Part shown: positions 51,318-58,697 of the stretch, piece after piece
Position numbering within the stretch: the first letter of the stretch is position 1
How the letters are laid out: the number at the start of each line of letters is the position of its first letter
NCBI GenBank assembly: GCA_900472395.1
Contig: UCHV01000001.1
Location: forward strand, 124,001 to 188,000
Length of the DNA stretch: 64,000 nt
Direction of reading: 5' to 3'
DNA from: Hyphomicrobiales bacterium
GTDB taxonomy: Bacteria > Pseudomonadota > Alphaproteobacteria > Rhizobiales > Rhizobiaceae
Translations under genes and position numbers: made by a program
The notes under the pieces: model-generated
Seen by the model: the letters and a program-made list of their open reading frames with translations, nothing else
Told to the model about the DNA's origin: nothing
Databases searched by the model: none

Positions 51318-52559
51318 TCATGCGAAACGTGTCACCCGGTACGGAGACAGGGGTATGGCAGGCCGACGGCCGGTGATCAGGCTGGACACGAGCTTTGCCG
51401 TTGTCGCTCCAAGCGTCATGCCAACCTGGCCATGCCCGAAGGCAAGGGTTACATTGGCGTGGTTGGGAGCCGTATCGATAACCGGCAACGTGTCCGGCAT
51501 GAATGGCCTCGGGCCCATCCATTGTGTGCCGCCGCTTGTATCCAGTCCCGGCAGAACAGCCGTTGCCTTGCGAGCGATGAGGTCTGCCCGCTTGAAATTC
51601 GGCACGGGGTCCAGTCCGGCAATTTCGATCGTGCCGCCGATACGAAGGCCGCTTTCCATCGATGTCAGCACAAAACCGCCATTGGCGTAGAGAACGGCTC
51701 TGTTCAGCTTGACCTCCGGCTTCGGCAAGTGGTGGTGATATCCCTGCAGGGCCGCCACCGGCACGTTCAAGCCGAGGCTTTTTACAAGCTTGCCGCTCCA
51801 TGCGCCGGCGCATACCACCAGGCGAGCTATCGGCAGGCGTTCGCCGCTTTCCAGGTGAACTGCGACCGCTTTGCTGCCGTCTGTCTCAATCCGTTGCGCA
51901 GAACCCTGGCGGACACTGCCTCCCTGTTTACGGAAGAACTGCATCAATCGATCTCTTGCCAGTCCGGGATCGGAAAATTGCAACCATCCGCCCATGATGG
52001 CAGCGCATTCGATCGGCCCGCCAAGTGCGGGCTCCAGTTGCCGCAATTCCTCTTTCCCGACATAACGAGTGCTGAAACCGTGCCGGCTGCGTATTTCACG
52101 CGCGAAGGCATCAGCCTCGTAATCGCTCTTCGAATTGAATGCGAAAATGTTTTCTGCCGGGACGAGATTGTCTTCTATGCCGACTTTCGCAAACAGATCG
52201 CGATAGTCGTTCGCAGCGTCCCGCGTAAGCGGTGCCATCGCGGCGGCGATCTCCAATACGCGGCTGCGCCGACCTGCCCAGAGAAAACGCAGAAGCCAGG
52301 GCATCTGGCTGAACATCTGTTTCGGGCGCACAAACAGCGGGCCTTCGGGATCGCTCAGCCAGCCGGGTATCTTCTTGAGGGTTCCCGGTCTCGATATCGG
52401 CACGATCTCTCCCGCGGCCAGCAGGCCGCAGTTCCCATAGCTGGCGCCTTCCGTTGCCGAACCACGGTCGATTATCTCGACCGACAAGCCTTCTTCGAGC
52501 AATGCGATGCCGGTGCAAATGCCGATGATACCGCCGCCGATAATTGTCACGTCACTCAC
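51318..52559 (-). CDS. second FAD-dependent D-amino-acid dehydrogenase (DadA family)
   Basis: GTG at 52559 gives 413 aa and places the FAD motif VTIIGGGIIGICTGIALLEE at residue 4; the longer frame to 52667 overlaps the tautomerase gene and is rejected. EGASYGNCGLLAAGEI, PSRPGTLKK-like and QWMGPRPFMPDTLPVI with GHGQVGMTLGATTAK show the same family and layout as the protein at 29146. It probably oxidises a D-amino acid or substituted D-proline. It is 16 bases after the tautomerase gene and in one transcript with it, divergent from the AroE-like gene across a TGTCGACA site. Confidence 0.85.
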   Translation of the reverse strand: MSDVTIIGGGIIGICTGIALLEEGLSVEIIDRGSATEGASYGNCGLLAAGEIVPISRPGTLKKIPGWLSDPEGPLFVRPKQMFSQMPWLLRFLWAGRRSRVLEIAAAMAPLTRDAANDYRDLFAKVGIEDNLVPAENIFAFNSKSDYEADAFAREIRSRHGFSTRYVGKEELRQLEPALGGPIECAAIMGGWLQFSDPGLARDRLMQFFRKQGGSVRQGSAQRIETDGSKAVAVHLESGERLPIARLVVCAGAWSGKLVKSLGLNVPVAALQGYHHHLPKPEVKLNRAVLYANGGFVLTSMESGLRIGGTIEIAGLDPVPNFKRADLIARKATAVLPGLDTSGGTQWMGPRPFMPDTLPVIDTAPNHANVTLAFGHGQVGMTLGATTAKLVSSLITGRRPAIPLSPYRVTRFA

Positions 52560-52575
52560 GATGAATATCCCGCAC

Positions 52576-52779
52576 CTATCGTTGATCTGAGTATGCGGAC
52601 GGATCCGGGAAGACGCCGCCAACGGCCCAGTTTTTCCGCCCGACCTCATTGATGACGACCTGAACATCGGCCAGTTCGCATTTTGCGATCCGGGCCAGTT
52701 CGCGGGTGAAGACTTCAGCGATCTCGTTTTTCTGCTGCTGTGTTCGGCCAGCCAGCATGTCTACTTTTACGACAGGCAT
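52576..52779 (-). CDS. 4-oxalocrotonate tautomerase family protein (67 aa)
   Basis: The protein begins MPVVKVDMLAGRTQQQK, so Pro1 after Met removal is the catalytic base of the family; at 67 aa it is the normal small-subunit size. ADVQVVINEVGRKNWAVGG near residues 37-55 matches the conserved RVVINEV-type strand. 4-OT enzymes shift keto-enol or diene double bonds in the breakdown of dienoic acids and related compounds. Its gene is upstream of the FAD dehydrogenase and could act on the imine/enamine product of that dehydrogenase; this is inference. Confidence 0.8.
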   Translation of the reverse strand: MPVVKVDMLAGRTQQQKNEIAEVFTRELARIAKCELADVQVVINEVGRKNWAVGGVFPDPSAYSDQR

Positions 52780-52873
52780 TTTTCAGGTTCCCCGTTTTTT
52801 ACCGCGCATCAGCGCGGATTCTGGCCGGCTCCTCGACGATATCCATCCAGCCGGAAATAGTTATTGCATATCT

Positions 52874-52885
52874 AATGTCGACATT
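52874..52885. promoter_or_regulatory. perfect 12-bp palindrome, candidate GntR operator
   Basis: AATGTCGACATT (52874-52885) contains TGTCGACA and lies between the divergent tautomerase (start 52779) and AroE-like (start 52960) genes, about 75-95 bases from each start. It has the same core as the sites at 27861, 27890, 33167 and 54622. Confidence 0.65.
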
Positions 52886-52959
52886 CCACCGACAATATGC
52901 CAGAAACTTTGTAATTCGCTGCTGCGCAATCCTTCAAAAAATAAAACGGGGTTCGACTG

Positions 52960-53751
52960 ATGATGATTTCCGGGAAGACAAAAATTTTCTTCATGCTTGC
53001 AGATCCGATTGGTCATGTCCGCACTCCGGAGGTGATAAATCCCATGTTCGACGCGCGCGCCATCGACGCGGTCATGGTTCCCGTGCATTTCACGCCTTCG
53101 GACTTTGCCACGGGCTGGGTTGCGATGAAAAAGACCAGAAATCTTGGTGGTATCGTTGTCAGCGTACCCCACAAGGAACAGGCTTTCGAACTCTCGGATG
53201 AGGCAGACGAGGCGGCTCGTGAACTGAGAGCCGCAAACGTCATCCGCCGAACGGACGACGGCCGGATGATCGCCACGAACCTGGACGGCCGCGGCTTCAT
53301 CGATGGTATGCTCAACGGCGGCATTGATGCCAAAGGTCGGCGTGCTCTGGTGGTGGGATGTGGGGGCGCCGGAAAGGCAATTGCCTACAGCCTTGCCAAA
53401 AGCGGCTGCGTTTCCCTGCGGGTTTCGGATATGGATGCCGAGCGCGCCCGGAAACTGGCAGAAGACATCTCACGGCTATATCCAGCGCTGGAGGTAAACG
53501 CCTCGGACAATTCCCTGGCCGATATCGATCTGCTGGTGAACGCAACACCCTGCGGACTTTACCCGGAAAAGGACCCGCTGCCTGTCGATATCGCGCAACT
53601 CCACCGAGGTATTCTTGTTGCCGACATCATCATGAAACCGCGCGAGACCCCTCTGCTATCGGCTGCCATCGCCGCCGGCTGCGATGTTCGTTACGGGGCG
53701 GGAATGCTGGATTCCCAGATGGCTCACATCCTGACCTACTTCGGATACTGA
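52960..53751 (+). CDS. shikimate dehydrogenase family protein without the shikimate-binding serines
   Basis: This 263-aa protein has the two-domain AroE layout: catalytic Lys72 in VVSVPHKE, Asp109 in NLDGRGF, and the Rossmann GCGGAGKAIAYSLAKSG at about residue 133. In true AroE the N-terminal loop reads xxHSxSP, giving two Ser that hold the shikimate carboxylate; here it is GHVRTP (Val20, Thr22). NTD-type Thr is Leu108. These changes argue against shikimate as substrate. Related AroE-like proteins act on quinate, amino-shikimate or other hydroxy acids. The gene is divergent from the tautomerase gene and ends at a terminator shared with the GntR gene. Confidence 0.8.
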   Translation: MMISGKTKIFFMLADPIGHVRTPEVINPMFDARAIDAVMVPVHFTPSDFATGWVAMKKTRNLGGIVVSVPHKEQAFELSDEADEAARELRAANVIRRTDDGRMIATNLDGRGFIDGMLNGGIDAKGRRALVVGCGGAGKAIAYSLAKSGCVSLRVSDMDAERARKLAEDISRLYPALEVNASDNSLADIDLLVNATPCGLYPEKDPLPVDIAQLHRGILVADIIMKPRETPLLSAAIAAGCDVRYGAGMLDSQMAHILTYFGY

Positions 53752-53758
53752 TCGGCAA

Positions 53759-53798
53759 GGCTCCCGTTTTACTCGCCTTGAAAACGCAAACGGGAGCC
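53759..53798. terminator. convergent bidirectional terminator
   Basis: GGCTCCCGTTT (53759-53769) and AAACGGGAGCC (53788-53798) form an 11-bp perfect stem with an 18-base loop between the convergent AroE-like and GntR genes. The T tail on one side and the A run on the other make it work in both directions. Confidence 0.8.
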
Positions 53799-53804
53799 GT
53801 CGTC

Positions 53805-54542
53805 TCAGCCCGTATATTGCAAGCTCAACTTCGCCGTCAGGTTCTGGTTCAGGAATTCCATGAACCGCCCCCTGAACTGCACGGCATGGACGTGCGCTTC
53901 GTGTTCTGCCTTGTCGGCATCGTGGGTTTCAATGGCCGCAACCATGCCGGTGTGATCGCCGGCCATCTCTGCGATGGTGAGGTTCGGATCCAATTTCTGA
54001 TACTGGAAATGGAAGAACAGCAGGCGTCGTCCTTCCTGCAGCAATCGCCTGTAGGTATCGGCAAAGTAGGTGTTTCGACATGCCAGGGCGATGGCCATGT
54101 GAAACTCGAAGTTCTGCTCGATCATCGAGATAGCGTCGCCGGTCGCCAGCGCATTGCCGGCTTCTCTCTCGAACGCAAGTTGCGCCGCACGGATCCGCTC
54201 CAGATCGGCGGCTGTACGATGAATGGCCGCAAAGCGTGTGACCACCCGCTGCATCAGATCCAGAGCATCCAGAAACTCCGGCATCTTGTCGAACTCCATC
54301 GGTGTCACGACAACGCTTCTGTTCGGCATGATTTGAACCAGACCTTCGCCGGACAGCCGCACCAGCGCCTCGCGGATCGGGGAGCGGGAAAGGTCGAAAC
54401 GTTCGCTAAGCCCGACCTCGTCCAGAGAGGAGCCCGGAGCCAGCTCGACGCGCAGAATTTCGTCACGCAATCTGCGGTAAACGCGTGCGCTCCCGGTTTC
54501 CTTGGGTGCCTCTACCTTTTCTTTGGTGGTTGCCTTGGGCAT
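53805..54542 (-). CDS. GntR-family regulator, FCD subfamily (second paralogue)
   Basis: ATG at 54542 is chosen because AGGAG lies 6 bases upstream; the frame continues to 54596. The product is 245 aa. The winged helix has SRSPIREALVRL, matching the paralogue at 27065 (SRSPVREALIRL); the FCD domain shows EFHMAIAL, GDHTGMVAA and EAHVHAVQF with the metal His residues. A TGTCGACA palindrome at 54622, 80 bases upstream of its start, suggests autoregulation. It probably controls the dehydrogenase/tautomerase/AroE-like genes and, because recognition helices and sites match, may cross-regulate the hydroxyproline cluster. Confidence 0.92.
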   Translation of the reverse strand: MPKATTKEKVEAPKETGSARVYRRLRDEILRVELAPGSSLDEVGLSERFDLSRSPIREALVRLSGEGLVQIMPNRSVVVTPMEFDKMPEFLDALDLMQRVVTRFAAIHRTAADLERIRAAQLAFEREAGNALATGDAISMIEQNFEFHMAIALACRNTYFADTYRRLLQEGRRLLFFHFQYQKLDPNLTIAEMAGDHTGMVAAIETHDADKAEHEAHVHAVQFRGRFMEFLNQNLTAKLSLQYTG

Positions 54543-54902
54543 TGAAGCTCCTGCCTGATTCCCACTGGCCGCTGCCATAGTCGAGCATGCGATCATCCAG
54601 CCGGTGTTTCGAAATTATCTATGTCGACAATACAGCGTTTACACTGGCCAAGGCCCGGCGTCGACTGATCCGATGCGGCATCACCCGCGGCAAAAATGGC
54701 GCTCGCTTCCGAGCGGCGTTTCGGCGGGCTCAGGCTTGAACCTGCTGACGCCGGCCAAGGTCTTTGGATTATCACGGTGCAATGGATCGGCCAAACACCG
54801 GCGATGGCCTTTCGCTTAAAGGGCCACCGGGATCAGGAAAGCAGGAATGCCGGCGGCGAGACATCTGCCGCCCGGCACAGAGGTATCTGTCTGTCGGCAG
54901 AT
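54543..54902. other. intergenic region upstream of the second GntR gene
   Basis: No gene is supported in these 360 bases; short open frames have no ribosome sites. The region contains the TGTCGACA site at 54622 and, at the far end, a hairpin right after the VirK/YbjX stop: ATCTGCCG (54863-54870) pairs with CGGCAGAT (54895-54902), with an inner ACAGA/TCTGT pair. No T-run follows on the minus strand, so termination is uncertain. Confidence 0.4.
54622..54629. promoter_or_regulatory. TGTCGACA palindrome upstream of GntR gene
   Basis: An exact TGTCGACA, in the context TATGTCGACAATA, lies 80 bases upstream of the GntR start. It matches the candidate operators at 27861, 27890, 33167 and 52876, and suggests autoregulation. 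Confidence 0.55.
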
Positions 54903-55799
54903 TTAAATGGACGTTTCAGCGAATGTCTCGGAGATCTGTTGTTCGATCTGTCGTTTCAGTGCGTACCGCCGTCGGGTTTCGGCCCGTTTTTTCGGTTCGA
55001 TATCTTCGAGCGACTTGTAATGCGGTTGCAAGGGAAGCTCGAAATCGCCCCGGGCGCCCATGATGCCGCCAAGATCGGTCCAGAGACTATCGAAATTGGC
55101 CTTTACCCGGCTGGAAAAGATATGATGCTTCTGCGTTGGCGCCATGATCTTGCCGGCGTCAAAAAGGGCAGCCACGCTCTGCAGGGCGACCATCAAGAGA
55201 TCGCGCGGACGAAGCTGATGCAGATCCTTGGTGACCTCACGAACGAATTGCTTCGCATCCTCGCCGCGGGCTCCCTGCATGGTGCCGATGACGAATACCA
55301 TTTGACCGTCCAACTTGCGGAAACTGCCGCAAATACAGTTGATCCTGCGCCCATCGCGTCGAAATTCGATGCGCAGCTCGCCCTCGCGGCGATTGTCGAT
55401 GCAATCCGCCAGCACGATTGTGTAGGTGGCGCCCGCGCCTGATTTTCCTTCCAGCTGCGCGATCACGCCCTCGGCTCTCGCCGTTGCGATAACTGTTTGT
55501 CCTTTCGGACAGGAGAACATCAGCTGGTAGTGATCGAGAATGCAGTTCAGCCGATCACGGACCCGCCAATTGCGTCGCATGTAACGCGAGAGTGGCTTGG
55601 CTGCGATATAGGGTTCGATCAGGCTGAAGGATCGAAGCGTCGGATTGTCTTCAATGTAGCGAAACCATCGCGAAGCCGATCCCGGCCACCAGACGCAGCG
55701 AAGCAGAAATCGAAAGCGACGCTGCAGGGCATAACCGCCCGGATTGGGGTAGAGGCGCTTCGCATGGTTGATACCAAACGAAATGGAATCGAGACGCAT
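54903..55799 (-). CDS. VirK/YbjX family protein (DUF535)
   Basis: This 298-aa protein matches the DUF535 family in length and pattern: MRRNWRVRDRLNCILDHYQLM in the N-terminal half, then RREGELRIEFRRDGRRINCICGSF, MQGARGEDAKQFVREVTKDLHQLRPRDLLMVAL and a basic C-terminus (KKRAETRRRYALKRQIEQQI). No signal peptide or membrane helix is present. Family members in enteric bacteria are linked with resistance to antimicrobial peptides and envelope functions, but the biochemistry is unknown. No operon partner: it is flanked by intergenic regions of 360 and 486 bases. Confidence 0.82.
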   Translation of the reverse strand: MRLDSISFGINHAKRLYPNPGGYALQRRFRFLLRCVWWPGSASRWFRYIEDNPTLRSFSLIEPYIAAKPLSRYMRRNWRVRDRLNCILDHYQLMFSCPKGQTVIATARAEGVIAQLEGKSGAGATYTIVLADCIDNRREGELRIEFRRDGRRINCICGSFRKLDGQMVFVIGTMQGARGEDAKQFVREVTKDLHQLRPRDLLMVALQSVAALFDAGKIMAPTQKHHIFSSRVKANFDSLWTDLGGIMGARGDFELPLQPHYKSLEDIEPKKRAETRRRYALKRQIEQQISETFAETSI

Positions 55800-56285
55800 A
55801 AGTTAACTCATGATCAAAAATGGATTGTCGGATTTGCGAGCGGGCGCAGCCGTGTGGCGGCATGGTGCCGCGATGGTCGCGAGATCGCCGTGTGCAGATC
55901 AGTCGCGATCCTGATGCAAACTAGGTTCCGGCATCGTCGAGAGATTTGAAGCTGTTTGCAAACGGTGCCGCCGCGGCAATTCTTTCCATCGATCTTCTCT
56001 TGGGCCTGATGCAACAGATGCGTTTCTGTTAGCGAGACCCGATGGAGGAATGATCCGGATTTTGTGGAGATATTGTTGACGACCCTCAACAATCGCGGGT
56101 GCTGGTATAACCGCCGAATGGCGATACCGACCTGTACCTACCTTCTTCTTCGTCGTCATTCGGCGGGACGATGACGGGATGGGAGCGGCACAGCTGCACC
56201 GATTTGCAGTATTCCGCACAGGAAACGTTCATGGCCCGGCATTCCTGCGTGAAATTTCCGCGGGGACAGTCCCTCAAGCCATCTT
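55800..56285. other. 486-base intergenic region
   Basis: No gene is firmly supported. It separates the VirK/YbjX gene from the aminotransferase gene; a small Cys-rich frame (56086-56232, minus) lies in the part near the aminotransferase. No repeat, RNA gene or clear operator was recognised. Confidence 0.4.
56086..56232 (-). CDS. possible 48-aa Cys-containing protein
   Basis: ATG at 56232 opens 48 codons (begins MNVSCAEYCKSVQLC, ends TRDC) with four Cys and an acidic stretch DDEEE. AGGA lies about 10 bases upstream, a little far. No signal peptide. Nothing similar is known to me and it may not be translated. Confidence 0.2.
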   Translation of the reverse strand: MNVSCAEYCKSVQLCRSHPVIVPPNDDEEEGRYRSVSPFGGYTSTRDC

Positions 56286-57365
56286 TTAAGCCGGTACCCG
56301 ACGAAGCCAACCGTGTTTGTCGGTTAGTTCCTTCCGCTGGATGCCGATCAGCTTCTCCCGCAGCAGTTTTGTCACCGGGCCGATTTCGCCGGTTCCGATC
56401 TTGAGCGAGCCGCCGCCGTGCGTGAGTTCGCCTATACCCGCGACAACGGCAGCCGTGCCGCAGGCGAAAGCCTCGACGAGGCGGTCAGAAGAAAGATCGG
56501 CTTGCAGCTCGCCGAAGGAATAGGCGCGTTCATGAACGGCGATATTGCTGTCGTTCGCCAGGGTCATGATGGAATTGCGGGTGATCCCGGGAAGAATGGT
56601 TCCCAAAGGCGGGGTGATGATCGAGCCGTCCTTGAACACGAAGAAGATATTCATGCCACCAAGTTCCTCGATCCACTTGCGCTCAGTGGCGTCAAGAAAC
56701 AGAACCTGATCGCATCCATGCGTGGTGGCTTCTGCCTGCGCCAACAGGCTGGCCGCATAGTTGCCGCCGCATTTTGCAGCGCCGGTGCCGCCCACTGCGG
56801 CGCGCGTATAATCTTGCGAGACCCAGATCCTGACGGGTTTTGCACCGCCCTTGAAATAGGGACCGACAGGCGAGGCGATCACACAGAAGATATATTCGCG
56901 AGAAGGACGTACGCCTAGAAACGCTTCACTGGCGAACATGAAGGGGCGCAGATACAGGCTTCCTTCGCCACCGGGCACCCAAGCCGAATCCAGCCCGATC
57001 AGTTTTTCGATAGCGGCGATAAAATCCTCTTCCGGCAGTTCCGGCATGGCGAGCCGGCGCGCGGATGTGTTGAACCTTCTGGCATTCTCTTCGGGCCGGA
57101 ACAGCACGATCTGGCCGTCGGCTGCGCGATAGGCTTTCATGCCTTCAAAAATCTCCTGCGCGTAATGGAAAACGCTCGAAGCAGGATCAAGAGAAAAAGG
57201 CGCGCGTGCGGTCACTCTGGCCGAGTGCCATCCCTTGTCAGTGCTCCACTGAATGACCGACATATGGTCACTGAAGAGCGTTCCGAAACCGAGGTTTTCA
57301 AATGCCTTGGCCCGCACGGCTTCCGACATCGGGCTGGAGTTCCTGACGATCTCAAATTGCAGCAT
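56286..57365 (-). CDS. branched-chain amino-acid aminotransferase
   Basis: This 359-aa class IV aminotransferase has the PLP Lys198 in AAKCGGNYAASLL, the substrate loop SVFHYAQEIFEGMKAYR (residues 64-80), and ELGGMNIFFV with TPPLGTILPGITR downstream, all typical of eukaryote-type/BCAT2-like IlvE proteins. It moves the amino group between leucine, isoleucine or valine and 2-oxoglutarate. It lies 40 bases after the CitE-type lyase gene in the leucine-degradation operon, so here the catabolic direction, leucine to 4-methyl-2-oxopentanoate, is the likely role, supplying the keto acid to the dehydrogenase complex whose E3 subunit is at the window edge. Confidence 0.92.
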   Translation of the reverse strand: MLQFEIVRNSSPMSEAVRAKAFENLGFGTLFSDHMSVIQWSTDKGWHSARVTARAPFSLDPASSVFHYAQEIFEGMKAYRAADGQIVLFRPEENARRFNTSARRLAMPELPEEDFIAAIEKLIGLDSAWVPGGEGSLYLRPFMFASEAFLGVRPSREYIFCVIASPVGPYFKGGAKPVRIWVSQDYTRAAVGGTGAAKCGGNYAASLLAQAEATTHGCDQVLFLDATERKWIEELGGMNIFFVFKDGSIITPPLGTILPGITRNSIMTLANDSNIAVHERAYSFGELQADLSSDRLVEAFACGTAAVVAGIGELTHGGGSLKIGTGEIGPVTKLLREKLIGIQRKELTDKHGWLRRVPA

Positions 57366-57405
57366 CTCTATACCTGACGACGTGGTTGATGTTTCAGTGA
57401 AGGCT

Positions 57406-58245
57406 TCAAGGACGTCCGTGGCCCGATTCTAACACACGTTTTGCCTGTTTGAGGTGTGGCGCGTCGATCATGCGGCCGTCGAACTTGAGCGCGCCCTGGC
57501 CAGGATTTGCCGCAAAAGCATCGACAATCGCCTGCGCTTTGGCCAGTTCCTCCGGGGTTGGCGTGAAAGCCTGATTGATGACCGGAATTTGCGAGGGATG
57601 GATCGCCATCATGCCGTTGAAACCGTCGAAGCGAGCGCGTTGCGCATAGGCGGCCAGTCCTGCCAGATCGGCAATGGCCGGATAGACAGTCTCGATCGCT
57701 GCCACGCCGGCCGCATGGGCACCGAACAGCGTCAACGAGCGGGCAAGTTCATAAGGCGCGGTATAGTGGCCGGCTTCGTCTCGTGCGCCAAGTGCGCCGA
57801 TGGCCGCCGGCAGGTCTTCCGCGCCCCAGGTAACGCCGGCGAGATTGGTACGCACGGATGAATAACTCCCCATCTGGAAGATGGCCGCCGGGGTTTCGGT
57901 GGCAATCGGCAGGATGGGGATACCCGGCGCTTTGGCGGCCAATGCCTCGACGCTTCCGGCACCTTCCGCTTTCGGCAGCACCAGTCCGTCCGGCCGGGCA
58001 TCCAGCACACTTGCCAGATCGTCGTCCAGCAGGCTGCTGTCGAGCGGGTTGATCCGGATAAAAAGTTTAACATGGCGTTCGGCCGCGCGAAGAAAGGCTG
58101 CCGTGGCCTTCCGGGCGCCGGCCTTGGCGTCGTGAGTGACCGAATCCTCCAGGTCAAGGATCAGGGCATCGGCGCCGAGGGTCAGTGCTTTCTCCATCCG
58201 CTCGGGCCGGTCGCCCGGCACGAAAAGAAGCGAGCGCAGCCTCAT
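57406..58245 (-). CDS. HpcH/HpaI aldolase, CitE-type lyase in leucine operon
   Basis: This 279-aa protein opens [20 protein letters not shown], then [40 protein letters not shown] and [14 protein letters not shown], the CitE/malyl-CoA lyase pattern. AGGAGG stands 5 bases before the ATG; the start overlaps the end of the MaoC gene. These enzymes split 3-hydroxyacyl-CoAs into acetyl-CoA and a keto acid. In this operon the missing last step of leucine breakdown is HMG-CoA to acetyl-CoA and acetoacetate, chemically the same retro-Claisen cleavage, so a CitE-type HMG-CoA lyase is a reasonable hypothesis. Citramalyl-CoA or methylmalyl-CoA are alternatives. Confidence 0.85.
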   Translation of the reverse strand: MRLRSLLFVPGDRPERMEKALTLGADALILDLEDSVTHDAKAGARKATAAFLRAAERHVKLFIRINPLDSSLLDDDLASVLDARPDGLVLPKAEGAGSVEALAAKAPGIPILPIATETPAAIFQMGSYSSVRTNLAGVTWGAEDLPAAIGALGARDEAGHYTAPYELARSLTLFGAHAAGVAAIETVYPAIADLAGLAAYAQRARFDGFNGMMAIHPSQIPVINQAFTPTPEELAKAQAIVDAFAANPGQGALKFDGRMIDAPHLKQAKRVLESGHGRP

Positions 58246-58697
58246 TGCGGCCTCCTATGCACCAGTGCGGAGCGTAGACACTGACAGACAATTTCATTGC
58301 GCTGGTTGAAGAGTTCATGGCGGAAGGTGACTATGCCGGCCGTCGGGCGTGAGCGGCTTTCCTTCAACTCGGCGATCTCGGTTTCGGCGCGCATCGTGTC
58401 GCCGATGAAGACCGGCTTCGGCATGACGAGCTTGTCATAACCGAGATTGGCGACCAGCGTGCCAAGCGTCGTATCGCCCACTGACAGGCCGACCATCAGC
58501 GAGAAGGTGAAGGTGCCGTTGACGAGGATCTGGCCGAATTCGCTCGCCTTCGCCGCCTCGATATCGAGATGCAGCGGCTGCGGATTGTGGGTCATCAGCG
58601 TGAACATCAGATTGTCTGTCTCAGTCACCGTGCGACGGATCTCGTGAGCGATGCGGTCGCCCAGAGTCCAGTCTTCGAAATATCGCCCGGTCATCAT
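58242..58697 (-). CDS. MaoC-family hydratase in leucine operon
   Basis: This 151-aa single hotdog domain has the R-hydratase motif region [12 protein letters not shown] (residues 38-49; the family's catalytic Asp/His pair is normally DxNPxH, here HNPQPLH), and [24 protein letters not shown] precedes the start, which has two adjacent ATG codons. The gene overlaps both neighbours by four bases, MccA before and CitE after, so it is part of the same coupled operon. 3-methylglutaconyl-CoA hydration is the step between carboxylase and lyase in leucine breakdown, and a MaoC protein is in place of the usual crotonase-type hydratase. Confidence 0.82.
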   Translation of the reverse strand: MMTGRYFEDWTLGDRIAHEIRRTVTETDNLMFTLMTHNPQPLHLDIEAAKASEFGQILVNGTFTFSLMVGLSVGDTTLGTLVANLGYDKLVMPKPVFIGDTMRAETEIAELKESRSRPTAGIVTFRHELFNQRNEIVCQCLRSALVHRRPQ

